Assembly (NCBI RefSeq): GCF_030389965.1
Contig: NZ_CP128400.1
Location: 1,922,001 to 1,986,000, forward strand
Length of the DNA: 64,000 nt
From: Candidatus Chlorohelix allophototropha
GTDB taxonomy: Bacteria > Chloroflexota > Chloroflexia > Chloroheliales > Chloroheliaceae
Direction of reading: 5' to 3'
The notes beneath the pieces were generated by a model, which ran no database searches, was not told the origin of the DNA, and worked only from the letters and a program-made list of their open reading frames with translations. A program made the translations under genes and the position numbers. Below are positions 1 to 9,070 of the stretch, in pieces (within the stretch, counting starts at the first letter, position 1; each line of letters starts with the position of its first letter).

Positions 1-3000
1 TTCCATCCTGAAGATAAAGAAGCCATATATAAAAACCTCCGCACCAAAACTTACAGTACCGCGGTAATCCCTCTTAGTCACCGGATGCGGCGTAAAAACG
101 GCGAATATATCTGGGTAGAAACCAATATTCAGCAGATAGTTGACCCTATTTCCGGCAAACCCTCGTATTTTGTTGGGGCATCCCGCGATATTACCGAGCG
201 AGTAAAAGCGGAACAGGCATTGCGCGAGAGCGAGGAACGCTTCCGCCTTGTCGCCGCAAGTTCCAGCGATATGATTTGGACGATGGATATGGAGGGCAAT
301 TTCACCTATGTCAGCCCTGCCATAGTGCAACTTAGCGATTATACGCCTGAAGAAGTTTTAAAACTAAATGTAAAAGACACCATGACCCCCCAATCTGCCG
401 CAATTATCCAACAGGGTATGATAGAAACTATCAAGTCTGTAAAAAATGGGACTTACAAGAGGCAGGGGAAATTATTCATATTGGAGCAATACCGCAAGGA
501 TGGCAGTATGGTATGGACGGAGGTTTCTGCCAACCTACTGCTTGATGCGACCGGGAATATCAGAGGCTTTCTGGGTATCACCCGCGACATAACCGAGCGG
601 TTAAAAACCGATGCTGCCTTGCGAGAGAGCGAGGAACGCTTCCGCCTTGTCGCCGAAAATTCCAACGATGTGATTTGGACGATGGATATGGAGGGCAAAT
701 TTACCTATGTCAGCCCTTCCGTATTTCAACTCAGAGGCTATACCCCCGAAGAGGTTATGCAACAAACGGCAGACGAATCGTTGACTCCCGAATCTGCCGC
801 AATTATGCGCCAGCGGTTGACTGAAGTAATTAAAGCTATTCAGACAGGTACTTACAAGAGGCGCAAGAACTTGTATCAGTTGGAGCAGCCCTGCAAAGAT
901 GGCAGCACCGTCTGGACAGAGGTTTCTGCCTGCGTGATGGTTGATGATACAGGGAATATCAAGGGCTTTCTGGGTGTTTCGCGAGACATTACCGAGCGGT
1001 TAAAAGCTGAAAAAGCCTTGCGCGAGAGCGAGGAAAAATATCGGCAAATTTTCGAACTGGACAATGAAGCTATATTCCTAGTTGAGCAAGCTACCGGCTT
1101 AATTCTGGATGCCAATGATTCTGCCACCAAAATTTATGGTTATACCAAAGAAGAATTTAAGGCTTTACGCAATACTGATATTTCGGCGGAACCGGAAAAA
1201 ACACAGGAACTGACTTCTAACAGAACTTTTGACAGTATGCTAGTGCCGCTGCGCTATCACCGCCGCAAGGATGGCTCAATTTTCCCCATCGAAATGGCGC
1301 TGCGCATCTTTGATTTAAAAGGTAAGTCGGTATTCGTGGTGGCTGCTCGCGACATCAGCGAGCGGTTAAAAGCCGAAGAGGCATTGCGTAACTCGGAAGA
1401 AAAATTCTCCAAAATCTTTAACGCCAGCCCGGCAGCGATTATAATTACCAGCGCTGAAGGGCAGATTGTCGATATTAACCCTAGCGCACTCAAACTTTCA
1501 GGCTACACTCGCGAGGAAAGTATCGAGCATAACGTCATGGAGCTTGGCACATGGCCTGAGCCTGAGCATAGAGCATACATCGGTAATATGCTGCTTAAGC
1601 AGGGTTATCTTCATCAGGTTGACACTACCTACCGTATAAAAAACGGGGATATTCGCCGTGTGCTGGCTTATTACGAAATCATAGAACTCGCCGGAGTTAA
1701 ACGAATTCTGTCGATGATTAATGATGTGACCGAAATCAAACATGCCGAAGAAGCCCTGCGCAACTCGGAAGAAAAATTCTCCAAAGTCTTTAAATCCAGT
1801 CCCTTGCCCATTATAATCTCAGGGTTGGAAGATGCCCGTATTCTGGATGCCAATCAGCAAGCGCTTGATTTCTTTGGCTACGCTAGAGAAGAATTTATCG
1901 GACATACCGCCGCTGAGCTACAAATGTGGGTAAAACCTGAACTCAGGGATATGGCGGTTGAGCAGATAAAAAAACAAGGCTATATTCATAATTTTGACAA
2001 CGAGTACCGCCTTAAAAGCGGTGAAATCCGCAGTGTAATAGCTTCCTTCGAAATAATTGAACTCGATGGCAAGCCTCAAGTTTTGTCGGTATTGAGCGAC
2101 ATTACCGAACGCAAGCGGGCGCAAGATGAATTGACGAAGAATAGGGAACAACTTTTCCAGGCTCAAAAAATGGAAACGGTAGGCAAGTTGGCAGGCGGAG
2201 TGGCGCACGATTTTAACAATCTGCTAACCGTTATACAGGGCTACATTGATATATGGCAGTTCAGTTTAGACGAGGATGACCCGCATCGGGAAGAGCTAGA
2301 GGAGATCAATAAAGCCACGCAGAGAGCTACTGCGCTGACTCGCCAATTGCTGACATTGAGCCGCCGCCAAGTAGTGCAAACCAAAGAGATAGATTTAAAT
2401 GAGCTAATAAGAAATTTGGAAAAGATGTTGCGGCGCGTGATCGGCGAAGATGTAGAATTGGTATGTGAACTAGAAAAAAGCCTCGGTAAAGTAAAAGTAG
2501 ACCCCGGTCAGATAGAGCAAGTTATTTTAAACTTGTCGGTTAATGCCAGAGATGCGATGCCCAAAGGAGGCAGGTTAAAGCTCAAAACATATAATTTTGA
2601 GGTCAATAATGATTATGCCGACAAGCATATAACAATAAAGACCGGCTCTTATATTGTGCTGGAAACAAGCGATACAGGCAAAGGCATGGATAAGGAAACC
2701 TTGAGCCATATCTTTGAACCATTCTTTACTACCAAAGAAACGGGGAAAGGAACTGGGTTAGGGCTTTCCATTGTTTACGGGATTGTGCAGCAGAACGAGG
2801 GGCATGTGTGGGTGTATAGTGAACCCATGCTAGGCACAACTTTCAAGATTTTTTTACCTAGCCTGAAAGAGGCAGGAAATGTTCCCACCGAAGCGACTGC
2901 GGAATCCAGCGCAAAGGTGACCGGCACGGAAACTATTCTGTTGGTGGAAGATGATGAAGCGATTCGCAAGCTGGCGGTGCGGTTATTACGCAACAACGGC

Positions 3001-3306
3001 TATAAGGTGCTGGAAGCGGGAGATGGTATTGCCGCCCTGAAATTGGCACAGGAATATGATGCTAAGATTCATCTGCTGATAAGCGATGTTGTAATGCCCC
3101 GGATGGGGGGACCTGAACTAGCCGAGGAGATTAAAAGCTTAATAAGCGGCTTAAAAGTGCTTTTTATGTCGGGTTATACCGGGGATTTCGATATTGATGG
3201 AACACTATTGCCCGAATCTACCTATATTCATAAGCCCTTTACCACAGAGGAATTTTCTCGCAAGATTCGCGAAGTCCTAGACGCACCCTTACCAGAAACG
3301 GAGTAG
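1..3306 (+). CDS. Multi-PAS hybrid sensor histidine kinase, 5' partial
   Basis: The reading frame is open from base 1 and ends at 3306, so the N-terminus lies outside the window. Numbering from the Met at 85: the end of one PAS/PAC unit is followed by five more PAS domains, each introduced by a linker of the type ALRESEE or ALRNSEE. Then come a HisKA-type dimerisation segment with the phospho-acceptor in VAHDFNNLL (about H708), an HATPase_c domain (NLSVNARDAM, DTGKGMD, GTGLGLS) and a C-terminal receiver domain with the likely phospho-Asp at about D1001 (LLISDVVMP) and Lys in HKPF. No membrane segment is visible in the part seen, so it is probably a cytoplasmic or redox/ligand-sensing hybrid kinase. 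The second and third PAS units are near-duplicates of each other. No partner regulator is adjacent. The signal is unknown. Confidence 0.93.
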   Translation, partial: FHPEDKEAIYKNLRTKTYSTAVIPLSHRMRRKNGEYIWVETNIQQIVDPISGKPSYFVGASRDITERVKAEQALRESEERFRLVAASSSDMIWTMDMEGNFTYVSPAIVQLSDYTPEEVLKLNVKDTMTPQSAAIIQQGMIETIKSVKNGTYKRQGKLFILEQYRKDGSMVWTEVSANLLLDATGNIRGFLGITRDITERLKTDAALRESEERFRLVAENSNDVIWTMDMEGKFTYVSPSVFQLRGYTPEEVMQQTADESLTPESAAIMRQRLTEVIKAIQTGTYKRRKNLYQLEQPCKDGSTVWTEVSACVMVDDTGNIKGFLGVSRDITERLKAEKALRESEEKYRQIFELDNEAIFLVEQATGLILDANDSATKIYGYTKEEFKALRNTDISAEPEKTQELTSNRTFDSMLVPLRYHRRKDGSIFPIEMALRIFDLKGKSVFVVAARDISERLKAEEALRNSEEKFSKIFNASPAAIIITSAEGQIVDINPSALKLSGYTREESIEHNVMELGTWPEPEHRAYIGNMLLKQGYLHQVDTTYRIKNGDIRRVLAYYEIIELAGVKRILSMINDVTEIKHAEEALRNSEEKFSKVFKSSPLPIIISGLEDARILDANQQALDFFGYAREEFIGHTAAELQMWVKPELRDMAVEQIKKQGYIHNFDNEYRLKSGEIRSVIASFEIIELDGKPQVLSVLSDITERKRAQDELTKNREQLFQAQKMETVGKLAGGVAHDFNNLLTVIQGYIDIWQFSLDEDDPHREELEEINKATQRATALTRQLLTLSRRQVVQTKEIDLNELIRNLEKMLRRVIGEDVELVCELEKSLGKVKVDPGQIEQVILNLSVNARDAMPKGGRLKLKTYNFEVNNDYADKHITIKTGSYIVLETSDTGKGMDKETLSHIFEPFFTTKETGKGTGLGLSIVYGIVQQNEGHVWVYSEPMLGTTFKIFLPSLKEAGNVPTEATAESSAKVTGTETILLVEDDEAIRKLAVRLLRNNGYKVLEAGDGIAALKLAQEYDAKIHLLISDVVMPRMGGPELAEEIKSLISGLKVLFMSGYTGDFDIDGTLLPESTYIHKPFTTEEFSRKIREVLDAPLPETE

Positions 3307-3320
3307 TCCTTGTGCGTGAG

Positions 3321-3506
3321 CTAAGGACGGGGGCTTTTGCTGCGATCTTTGAACGTACCGATTATAAGACCAAGCATTGCCCCCAAGCCGGTTAATGCCC
3401 AACTTCCGGTTGAAGAGGTGAGAGCGAAAACCACTACTGAGCTACCCATGCCGAAGGATATACCCCACAGCAGCCATAACTCGGTATTAGTGTATTTACG
3501 TTTCAT
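3321..3506 (-). CDS. Small two-helix membrane protein
   Basis: A 61-residue protein with a charged N-terminus (MKRKYTN), two hydrophobic segments (about residues 10-30 and 36-52) and a basic tail (FKDRSKSPRP). The layout resembles small AtpZ/AtpI-like or DUF-type two-TM proteins, but I cannot assign a family. The ATG is preceded by AAAGGA about 10 nt upstream, which supports the start. It converges with the kinase gene, 14 bp from that gene's stop. The MITE-like element at 3527-3661 lies just upstream, and the 8-bp target duplication that flanks the MITE overlaps the Shine-Dalgarno region. The insertion has therefore probably separated the gene from its original promoter. Confidence 0.6.
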   Translation of the reverse strand: MKRKYTNTELWLLWGISFGMGSSVVVFALTSSTGSWALTGLGAMLGLIIGTFKDRSKSPRP

Positions 3507-3526
3507 CGAATTGAGTCCTTTCCTTT

Positions 3527-3661
3527 GTAACTATTCACCCCCTAACCCCCTCAAGGGGGAAAGGAGAGAGGGAGGAGTTATAGGGGACACCCCTATGACC
3601 CCGGCGGGGAAATTCCCCTGCCCCCTTTTTCGTTAATTCGTCTCAAGGAATGAGTAGTTAC
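3527..3661 (+). mobile_element. MITE-like element, best-preserved copy
   Basis: A 135-bp non-coding element bounded by GTAACTATTCA and TGAGTAGTTAC, which are 11-bp inverted repeats with one mismatch. It is flanked on both sides by the direct repeat TTTCCTTT (3519-3526 and 3662-3669). Inside are nested GC-rich palindromes: CCCCCTCAAGGGGG, AGGGGACACCCCT and a CCCCGGCGGGG core. Related copies lie at 19434-19560, 27706-27831, 33958-34137, 59706-59971 and 61302-61410. There is no coding capacity, so movement would need a transposase supplied in trans. The ends do not match the IS4-family element in this window. Confidence 0.8.
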
Positions 3662-3884
3662 TTTCCTTTAGCCCTAATCGCACAAAATATTCAACGCCGG
3701 ATAGCCTTAATTGTACTATAAAGCCCCACCGGAACGATACTGCTATCCTGACGATTAGGCTTGTATCTTGCGACTAAGCGGCTATGGGCAAGAGGACGTA
3801 CCGAGCATGTAGGAAATTTCCCCACTTCTAGAAAGTCGTTTTGTACACCAATACCCTTTCGATATTACGTCTTGGGGATATGTC

Positions 3885-4991
3885 TTAAGAGAGAGTCGCC
3901 AGCGCTTGCTCCAAATCTGCCAGCAAGTCGCGGATGTCCTCGCAGCCCGCACTGAAGCGAATGAAGCCTTCCGAGATAATATCGCCACTCCAACGCGCCC
4001 GCCGTTCCGCGCTGGTGTGCAAACCGCCGAAACTGGTAGCTTCGTACACCAGTTTGCAATTTGCCAGAAACTTTTCGGCTTGCTCCCGACTCGCCAGCGT
4101 AAAGCTCACCACCGGACCGTAATAACTCATTTGGCGCACGGCAATGGAATGGGCAGGGTCTTCCGGCAAACCGGGATAGCGCACTTCCAGCACTTCCGGG
4201 CGGCGCGAGAGAAAGTGCGCAATTGCCAGCGCGTTGTTGCACTGCCGCTCCAAGCGCAACGCCAACGTACCAAGCGAGCGATGCGCCATCCACACTTCCA
4301 TCGGACCGGGGATTGCGCCCTGTTGGGTGCGCCAAGCGCGAACCTTGCTGAGCAAAGTTGAATCCTTTGCCGCCACATAGCCAAGAACCAAATCGCTATG
4401 TCCGGTGAGAGCTTTGGTGGCGCTGGCAACCGAAAAATCCGCGCCCAATTCGAGCGGCTTTTGCCCCAACATAGTAGGCGTGGTATTATCCACCGCTACC
4501 AACACACCCTGAGCATGTGCCGCTTCTGCCAGCATGCGAATATCGCACACCTCAAGACCCGGATTACTAGGCGATTCGAGCCAAAGCAATTTCGCGCCCT
4601 CCAAATGGGCGAGTTGAGCATTGCCGCGCGTGGAGGCAAGCTGCACCCTTACACCCATTTCTGCCAGATAGCCCTGCGCAATCACCCGCGAAGTGTAATA
4701 TGAGTCGGAGGGTAGCACCAGTGTATCGCCGGGGCGCAGCAGCGTACCAAAAATTGAGGCTACCGCAGCCATACCGGAAGGGAAAACCACCGCCTCGCCC
4801 CCTTCCAATTCTGATAGCGCTTGCTCGAACTGATTCCAAGTGGGATTGTTGAAACGGGCGTAGGTATAGGGTACGGCGGAGGGGTCGCCTGCCGCATGAA
4901 AAGCTGAGGCAAAAACGGGTCCTTGCAAAAACGCTTCGCCCTGCACCGCTTCCGGCACACCCGCGCGGGTCACTCTGGTTGCATCGTACAT
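3885..4991 (-). CDS. Cys/Met-metabolism PLP-dependent enzyme (cystathionine gamma-lyase/synthase-like)
   Basis: A 368-residue fold-type I PLP enzyme of the Cys/Met metabolism family (PF01053). Visible landmarks are the N-terminal YARFNNPT substrate/cofactor motif (about residues 44-51), the GGEAVVFPSGMAA segment (64-76), the cofactor Asp in VAVDNT (D168) and the Schiff-base lysine in SATKALTGHSD (K193). Family members cleave or form C-S bonds in cystathionine, homocysteine or methionine. The exact reaction (gamma-lyase, gamma-synthase or beta-lyase) cannot be read from the sequence. At 368 residues it is slightly shorter than the usual 380-400, because the N-terminal arm is short. The start follows AGAGATAATACT. 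It appears monocistronic. Confidence 0.88.
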   Translation of the reverse strand: MYDATRVTRAGVPEAVQGEAFLQGPVFASAFHAAGDPSAVPYTYARFNNPTWNQFEQALSELEGGEAVVFPSGMAAVASIFGTLLRPGDTLVLPSDSYYTSRVIAQGYLAEMGVRVQLASTRGNAQLAHLEGAKLLWLESPSNPGLEVCDIRMLAEAAHAQGVLVAVDNTTPTMLGQKPLELGADFSVASATKALTGHSDLVLGYVAAKDSTLLSKVRAWRTQQGAIPGPMEVWMAHRSLGTLALRLERQCNNALAIAHFLSRRPEVLEVRYPGLPEDPAHSIAVRQMSYYGPVVSFTLASREQAEKFLANCKLVYEATSFGGLHTSAERRARWSGDIISEGFIRFSAGCEDIRDLLADLEQALATLS

Positions 4992-5126
4992 AGTATTATC
5001 TCTTTCCGCTTGCTGACCGAATATTCACTTGTGCCATTATAGCCCATTGAAATTCGCTGAGGAAAGTAATATAACTGAAGTGACAGGGTGCGAGTTAATA
5101 GGGGTGTACCCCATTGGAGACATTAA

Positions 5127-5489
5127 ATGAGTAATATTCAGCATGTATTTTATGAACTGGAAAAGCACAAAGCCGCGCTGTCCGAACTAGAAAATGCTGC
5201 CGAAGTGTATGGCTATCTACAAGTGCCGCAAGCGTTGGTGGAAAAAATGGAACGAGAGATGCTGGCGATAGCACAGCTTGAGCGCGAACTGGTACTGCGC
5301 GGGCATTTGCAAGTGCCGGACGATATCAGGATAAAGCCGCTTAACCAACCGCCGCTCTCCGATTCTGCGTCTTCCTCCACCTTTACACCCGATTCGCGTG
5401 AGTTGCCGTCACAATTCCTCACTTTTGTGATTATCTTGCTAGTATTACTGATTGCGTTGCTACTGGCGTTGCTGCTTTTGCCGCACTAG
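5127..5489 (+). CDS. Hypothetical C-terminally membrane-anchored protein
   Basis: A 120-residue protein. The first 75 residues are charged and helical with heptad-like spacing (a short coiled coil is likely) and contain two related 'G(Y/H)LQVP' segments about 30 residues apart. A Ser/Pro/Thr-rich linker follows. The C-terminus is a single very hydrophobic helix (about residues 96-118, Leu/Ile/Val only), giving a tail-anchored topology with the bulk probably in the cytoplasm. The ATG has GGAGACATTAA upstream. I do not recognise the family and no functional partner is adjacent. Confidence 0.6.
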   Translation: MSNIQHVFYELEKHKAALSELENAAEVYGYLQVPQALVEKMEREMLAIAQLERELVLRGHLQVPDDIRIKPLNQPPLSDSASSSTFTPDSRELPSQFLTFVIILLVLLIALLLALLLLPH

Positions 5490-5644
5490 GGGCGTTTTTA
5501 GACAAATCTTATACTTTTATTATCACTTCTTAATTCTAAATTAACCTAAAATTCACTTTATTTAGTTAATATTATAACAAGTTTGCGACAGTTGCTTAAT
5601 GCCCTGTAACTTTAGGTTACCCCTATAAGGAGAGCCATTCGGTT

Positions 5645-6265
5645 ATGAAACCCAGATATTTTATTGATGCCCATAAATTGGCGACTCCGCTAGTTATTTT
5701 GCTAATGATAGCGCTGTACGAACAGTGGAATAATTATACTGCGTGGGCGTATCTCGCCATGCATGGCACTTATTGTCTGCTATGGGTGCTGAAAAGCCGC
5801 CTTTTCCCCGATAGCCATTGGGAGCGTCGCCTTTCGCTAGGGCGCTGCCTTTTCATTTGGCTGATACTGTCACTCTACTGGATCGCGCCGTGGTTCATCA
5901 CTGCCGGACATGTTGAAGCGCCCCCGTGGTTGCTGGCGTTATGTATCAGCCTGTACATTCTGGGAATTTTCTTGCATTACTCCAGCGATATGCAAAAATA
6001 CACCAGCCTCCAATTGCGCCCTACCGAGTTGATTACCGAAGGGCTGTGGAGTAAGGTGCGTAATCCCAATTATACCGGAGAGTTTTTGATTTACCTCAGC
6101 TTTAGCATTATGCCGCTACACTGGCTGCCCCCGCTACTGCTGGCGGGCGTGATAATATTCGTGTGGTTGCCGCAGATGGTACGCAAAGACCGCTCGCTAT
6201 CGCGCTTCAGCAATTTCAAAGAATACAAGGCACACACCAAACGAATGTTTCCTTTTCTTTTTTAA
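5645..6265 (+). CDS. Isoprenylcysteine carboxyl methyltransferase-like membrane protein
   Basis: A 206-residue integral membrane protein with about five hydrophobic helices. The C-terminal half carries the motif of the ICMT/phospholipid-methyltransferase/DUF1295 superfamily: a helix, then TEGLWSKVRNPNYTGEF (about 135-151) and a terminal EYKAHTKRMFPF segment. In the family this region binds S-adenosylmethionine and the lipid substrate at the membrane interface. The natural substrate here is not predictable, and a steroid-reductase-like role (DUF1295) is an alternative. AAGGAG lies 11 nt before the ATG. A strong hairpin follows the stop codon directly. Confidence 0.75.
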   Translation: MKPRYFIDAHKLATPLVILLMIALYEQWNNYTAWAYLAMHGTYCLLWVLKSRLFPDSHWERRLSLGRCLFIWLILSLYWIAPWFITAGHVEAPPWLLALCISLYILGIFLHYSSDMQKYTSLQLRPTELITEGLWSKVRNPNYTGEFLIYLSFSIMPLHWLPPLLLAGVIIFVWLPQMVRKDRSLSRFSNFKEYKAHTKRMFPFLF

Positions 6266-6296
6266 TGTCGGGCGAAGGCTGCACCCTTCGCCGACA
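6266..6296 (+). terminator. Hairpin directly after the methyltransferase-like gene
   Basis: TGTCGGGCGAAGG pairs with CCTTCGCCGACA around a short loop, starting immediately after the TAA at 6263-6265. There is no long T-run, so the termination call rests on stem strength and position. Confidence 0.55.
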
Positions 6297-6447
6297 CTGA
6301 TTCAACTTTTCAGCCACAACGCCCTCCCTTTATAAGATTTAATGTTGAAATTTGTACAGCAATTCTCCCAAAGCTGAGCTAATTGGGACAGATTTAGCGT
6401 TTATTAAAATTACAAATGATGATTATTAATAAATTAGCTAAAACTAA

Positions 6448-6867
6448 GTGGAATCGAGGAAAGCGGCAGTGAAAAAATGGGATGAGGTGGGCGCGATACT
6501 GGAAAGAGAGTCGGCGGGTAGTCTGAGCAATCAAAGTGGAATTTATCTTCATTTTGTCAAAGAAGATTACCTGCGGGTGCAGCGGTATCTTGAGCAAAGA
6601 CTGAAGTTTGCCGAGGCGATATATGGAACTGAACACATAAAGGTTGCCGCTTGTCTAAACAATTTGGGGATGTTGCGCTACGGAATGAGCGATTTTGTAG
6701 CAGCCCGGCAGTTATTAGAACGTGCCCACCGCATAGTGGAAAAGCATTTTGGCGAGAACCATCCCCAAGTTGCTATGAGCCTCAATACGCTGGGGCGGAC
6801 GCTTCACGATATGGGCGAATTGGAAGCAGCACAGCAACCGCACAAGAAGCAATGGCACATCGTTTGA
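6448..6867 (+). pseudogene. TPR-repeat remnant (kinesin light chain-type TPR)
   Basis: A 139-codon frame that opens at a GTG immediately after a TAA stop (6445-6447). It contains about two kinesin-light-chain-type TPR units: 'HIKVAACLNNLGMLRYGMSDFVAARQLLERAHRIVE' style helix pairs, then 'HPQVAMSLNTLGRTLHDMGELEAAQ'. In the family such arrays follow NB-ARC or AAA domains and run for many more repeats. Here the third repeat breaks off at about residue 130, and a neighbouring frame continues for only a few codons. No N-terminal NTPase is present upstream. The most economical reading is a decayed piece of an NB-ARC-TPR-type gene, but expression of a short protein cannot be excluded. Confidence 0.6.
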
Positions 6868-7016
6868 TTACCGCATTTTTCAAAAATCATTAAACTGCCT
6901 TTAACATATTTATCAACTGTAGTATGTAGTTAATGCTACAATTTGTTTACCATTATTTTAACCTGAGTCGGATATAATTACTCCTGTAGAAGTAGTTTAG
7001 CAAGGAGGCGACTCAC

Positions 7017-7415
7017 ATGAAACGGTTACGTAAAACTGCCGTGATGTGCGGAATAACCGGGGTTTTGCTAGTTTTTTCCGCTTATCCGGTCTATGTTGGA
7101 ATACACGAGACTAACCCGTTGATGGGATTCGCCGCTGAAATCTTTTTCGGAGTACCGGTAATAATAATATTGTCTGCCCTACTGCTGGAGTTTAGTACTG
7201 CTAAAGCTGAGGGAATCGCCTTATTACTGGTAGCCATACCGGGCCTGTTGTTTCAGTGTGCGTTCTTGTCGCAGGTTTCTGGTGTTTGGAGCTTACCTAT
7301 CGTGCCGGTGATTCTATCGCTGGTAGGCGTGCTGTTGCTGGTAGGGGGCGGCGCGCTGGCTTTCACGGCGCAGCGTCAGCTAAACCGGCGCACCTTTATA
7401 GTTAATGAGTTGTAG
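7017..7415 (+). CDS. Small four-TM membrane protein
   Basis: A 132-residue protein with four predicted hydrophobic helices (about residues 10-28, 40-62, 66-86 and 90-116) and a short polar C-terminus (RQLNRRTFIVNEL). The ATG follows a near-perfect AAGGAGG. The next gene on the same strand (7680-8048) has the same length class and TM layout and is probably a diverged paralogue. No family is recognised. It ends at a strong terminator. Confidence 0.65.
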   Translation: MKRLRKTAVMCGITGVLLVFSAYPVYVGIHETNPLMGFAAEIFFGVPVIIILSALLLEFSTAKAEGIALLLVAIPGLLFQCAFLSQVSGVWSLPIVPVILSLVGVLLLVGGGALAFTAQRQLNRRTFIVNEL

Positions 7416-7425
7416 TGGTATAACA

Positions 7426-7490
7426 AACCAACCTGAACAGTCCCGGCATCGGTCGTGAAGTTGCGACCTTGCCGTTCAGGTTGGTTTTTA
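7426..7490 (+). terminator. Rho-independent terminator
   Basis: AACCAACCTGAAC (7426-7438) pairs with GTTCAGGTTGGTT (7474-7486), followed by TTTT. The loop contains a secondary GGTCG...CGACC stem. Confidence 0.75.
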
Positions 7491-7550
7491 TGTGCTTGCC
7501 GCCAGCCCGGAAGCGCCAGCATCACCCTCGAATAATCTTTTTGCTTCTGG

Positions 7551-7579
7551 CGAGAGGTTCAAGCCTCTTGCTTTTTTTT
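7551..7579 (+). terminator. Second terminator-like hairpin
   Basis: CGAGAGG-TTCAAG-CCTCTTG followed by C and eight T residues. It sits between two same-strand membrane-protein genes, 60 bp after the first terminator. The 7491-7550 interval between them carries no frame I would call. Confidence 0.65.
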
Positions 7580-7679
7580 ATGCTTTTTAACCGGAATGTT
7601 TACCCGCCCGCGCTACAATTTAGATAGTGATAGGTCACCTCTGCAAGCATTTTTTATGGCTGTGGAAAGAGAAAAAGCG

Positions 7680-8048
7680 ATGAACAAAAGACATGAAGCA
7701 GGTATCTGGTGTGGCACAGCGGGAGGCGTTTTGCTGCTGGTAGCCTGTGTGCTAGGCATTGACCGTCTTTCTCCGCTTTGGGGACTTTACACCATGCTCT
7801 ATTTTGCGCTACCGGCGCTGGCAAGTTTGCTGTGTGTATTAATTGCTTTGCGCTTGCCGCGTACCGGGGGGGTATTGCTGATAGTGCTGGCGTTGCCGGG
7901 TCTGCTCAACCTGACGCTGGCGAATAATAACTACACTGTCGAACTTTACCAAGGGGTAGCGATGGGAGGCGCGTTGCTGCTGGCGTTGGGAGGTACACTC
8001 ACTCTCGTCTCCGGCATACATCAACGCCGACATATGACTTTCAACTGA
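7680..8048 (+). CDS. Small four-TM membrane protein
   Basis: A 122-residue protein with four hydrophobic helices. The frame is open from 7596, but I place the start at the ATG at 7680 (MNKRHEAG) because GGAAAGAG lies just upstream and the protein then begins with a basic segment before TM1, as in the gene at 7017. The pair shares an overall plan: basic N-terminus, TM, polar loop, three TMs, then a short Arg/His-rich tail. No known family is recognised. Confidence 0.6.
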   Translation: MNKRHEAGIWCGTAGGVLLLVACVLGIDRLSPLWGLYTMLYFALPALASLLCVLIALRLPRTGGVLLIVLALPGLLNLTLANNNYTVELYQGVAMGGALLLALGGTLTLVSGIHQRRHMTFN

Positions 8049-8062
8049 GTATTGTCAGGCAA

Positions 8063-9022
8063 TCAGGGCTGTTTAAGCGGTGGGGCGGGTTTGAGCAATT
8101 CGTTTATAGCCGCCCTAATCGCGGGGTTCTGGTGACGATAGAGCAGCAGCACTTCGCGCAATATCTCGGTTTTTCGTTTATCGCGTCCAGTTTTGCTTGC
8201 CGCTAACATCTCCTTCAACAAATCCTCGCTGTCGCCCGCCACTATGCCAAGCGCGAGGTAGCGATATAAATCATAGTGACGGGTGACGGCAAGAAAATTT
8301 AATAGGAAGGGGTGGAAGTGGCTACCCTCTACGTGGGTCAACAACAAATCGAAAAGCCCAATCAGCAACGCCTCGTTACCCAACGCGCCGTATTTCTGCA
8401 CTAGCAAATCCACCAACGCAACGGGCAAGCGCGTCAGACTTCGCAAACATTCTGCCGTAATTTCGGCAATCTTCTCGCCCTCCTGTATCGCATAATAATA
8501 GAGCGGTAGCAAATTGTGCTGCATCGCCAACAGCTTTACCGCCGTCAGGGCGGGTTCGCCCGACATGCGCGAGGTTTCGGGGTCTGCCAACAGCCGGGTA
8601 CAATGAAATGCCGCGATGGTCTCATCCACCTCGAACAACACTTTCAAAGCAGCGGCTCGCAGGTGTGCACCTTGCGCATCGTGCAACGAAGGCATCTTCT
8701 CGTAGGTACAGGCGGCGCGTTCCAGCAGGGGCAAATCTTCCGCCACCGCCAGCGTGTGTAAAGCCTTGAGAATAGTAGCCCGCAGAAACGCACCCGAATC
8801 AAGTTTCGTCCCGTCCGCCTCATAGCGTCGGTACAACGCCAGCAACGCGGGACGCGCTTCCGGTAGCGGGTAATCCGTCAGCGCCCGCAACGCTGCCTCT
8901 AGCGTTTGTCGCTTGCGCTCGCTCTTGAGCAACTCAACGGCGTATAGCGCCTGCTCTCGCGGAGCAGCTTTCAGACTTAGCAACTTTTCCAGCTTTGCGT
9001 CCGGCTTCACGTTAGCCGCCAT
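8063..9022 (-). CDS. HEAT-repeat-like alpha-helical protein
   Basis: A 319-residue, Leu/Ala-rich, entirely helical soluble protein with repeating helix pairs of the form 'xxALxxLxxyxxpEARPALLALYRRY' (about 42-70) and 'RAAALKVLFEVDE' (about 121-135). This is consistent with a HEAT/ARM-type solenoid, which usually acts as a protein-interaction scaffold. There is no catalytic motif, signal peptide or TM segment. GGGAGGCAGG precedes the ATG. It converges with the membrane-protein gene ending at 8048. Which partner it binds is unknown. Confidence 0.65.
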   Translation of the reverse strand: MAANVKPDAKLEKLLSLKAAPREQALYAVELLKSERKRQTLEAALRALTDYPLPEARPALLALYRRYEADGTKLDSGAFLRATILKALHTLAVAEDLPLLERAACTYEKMPSLHDAQGAHLRAAALKVLFEVDETIAAFHCTRLLADPETSRMSGEPALTAVKLLAMQHNLLPLYYYAIQEGEKIAEITAECLRSLTRLPVALVDLLVQKYGALGNEALLIGLFDLLLTHVEGSHFHPFLLNFLAVTRHYDLYRYLALGIVAGDSEDLLKEMLAASKTGRDKRKTEILREVLLLYRHQNPAIRAAINELLKPAPPLKQP

Positions 9023-9070
9023 CCTGCCTCCCTTTCGTTAAATTAATTCCCTTCTCTATCATACCGCAAA

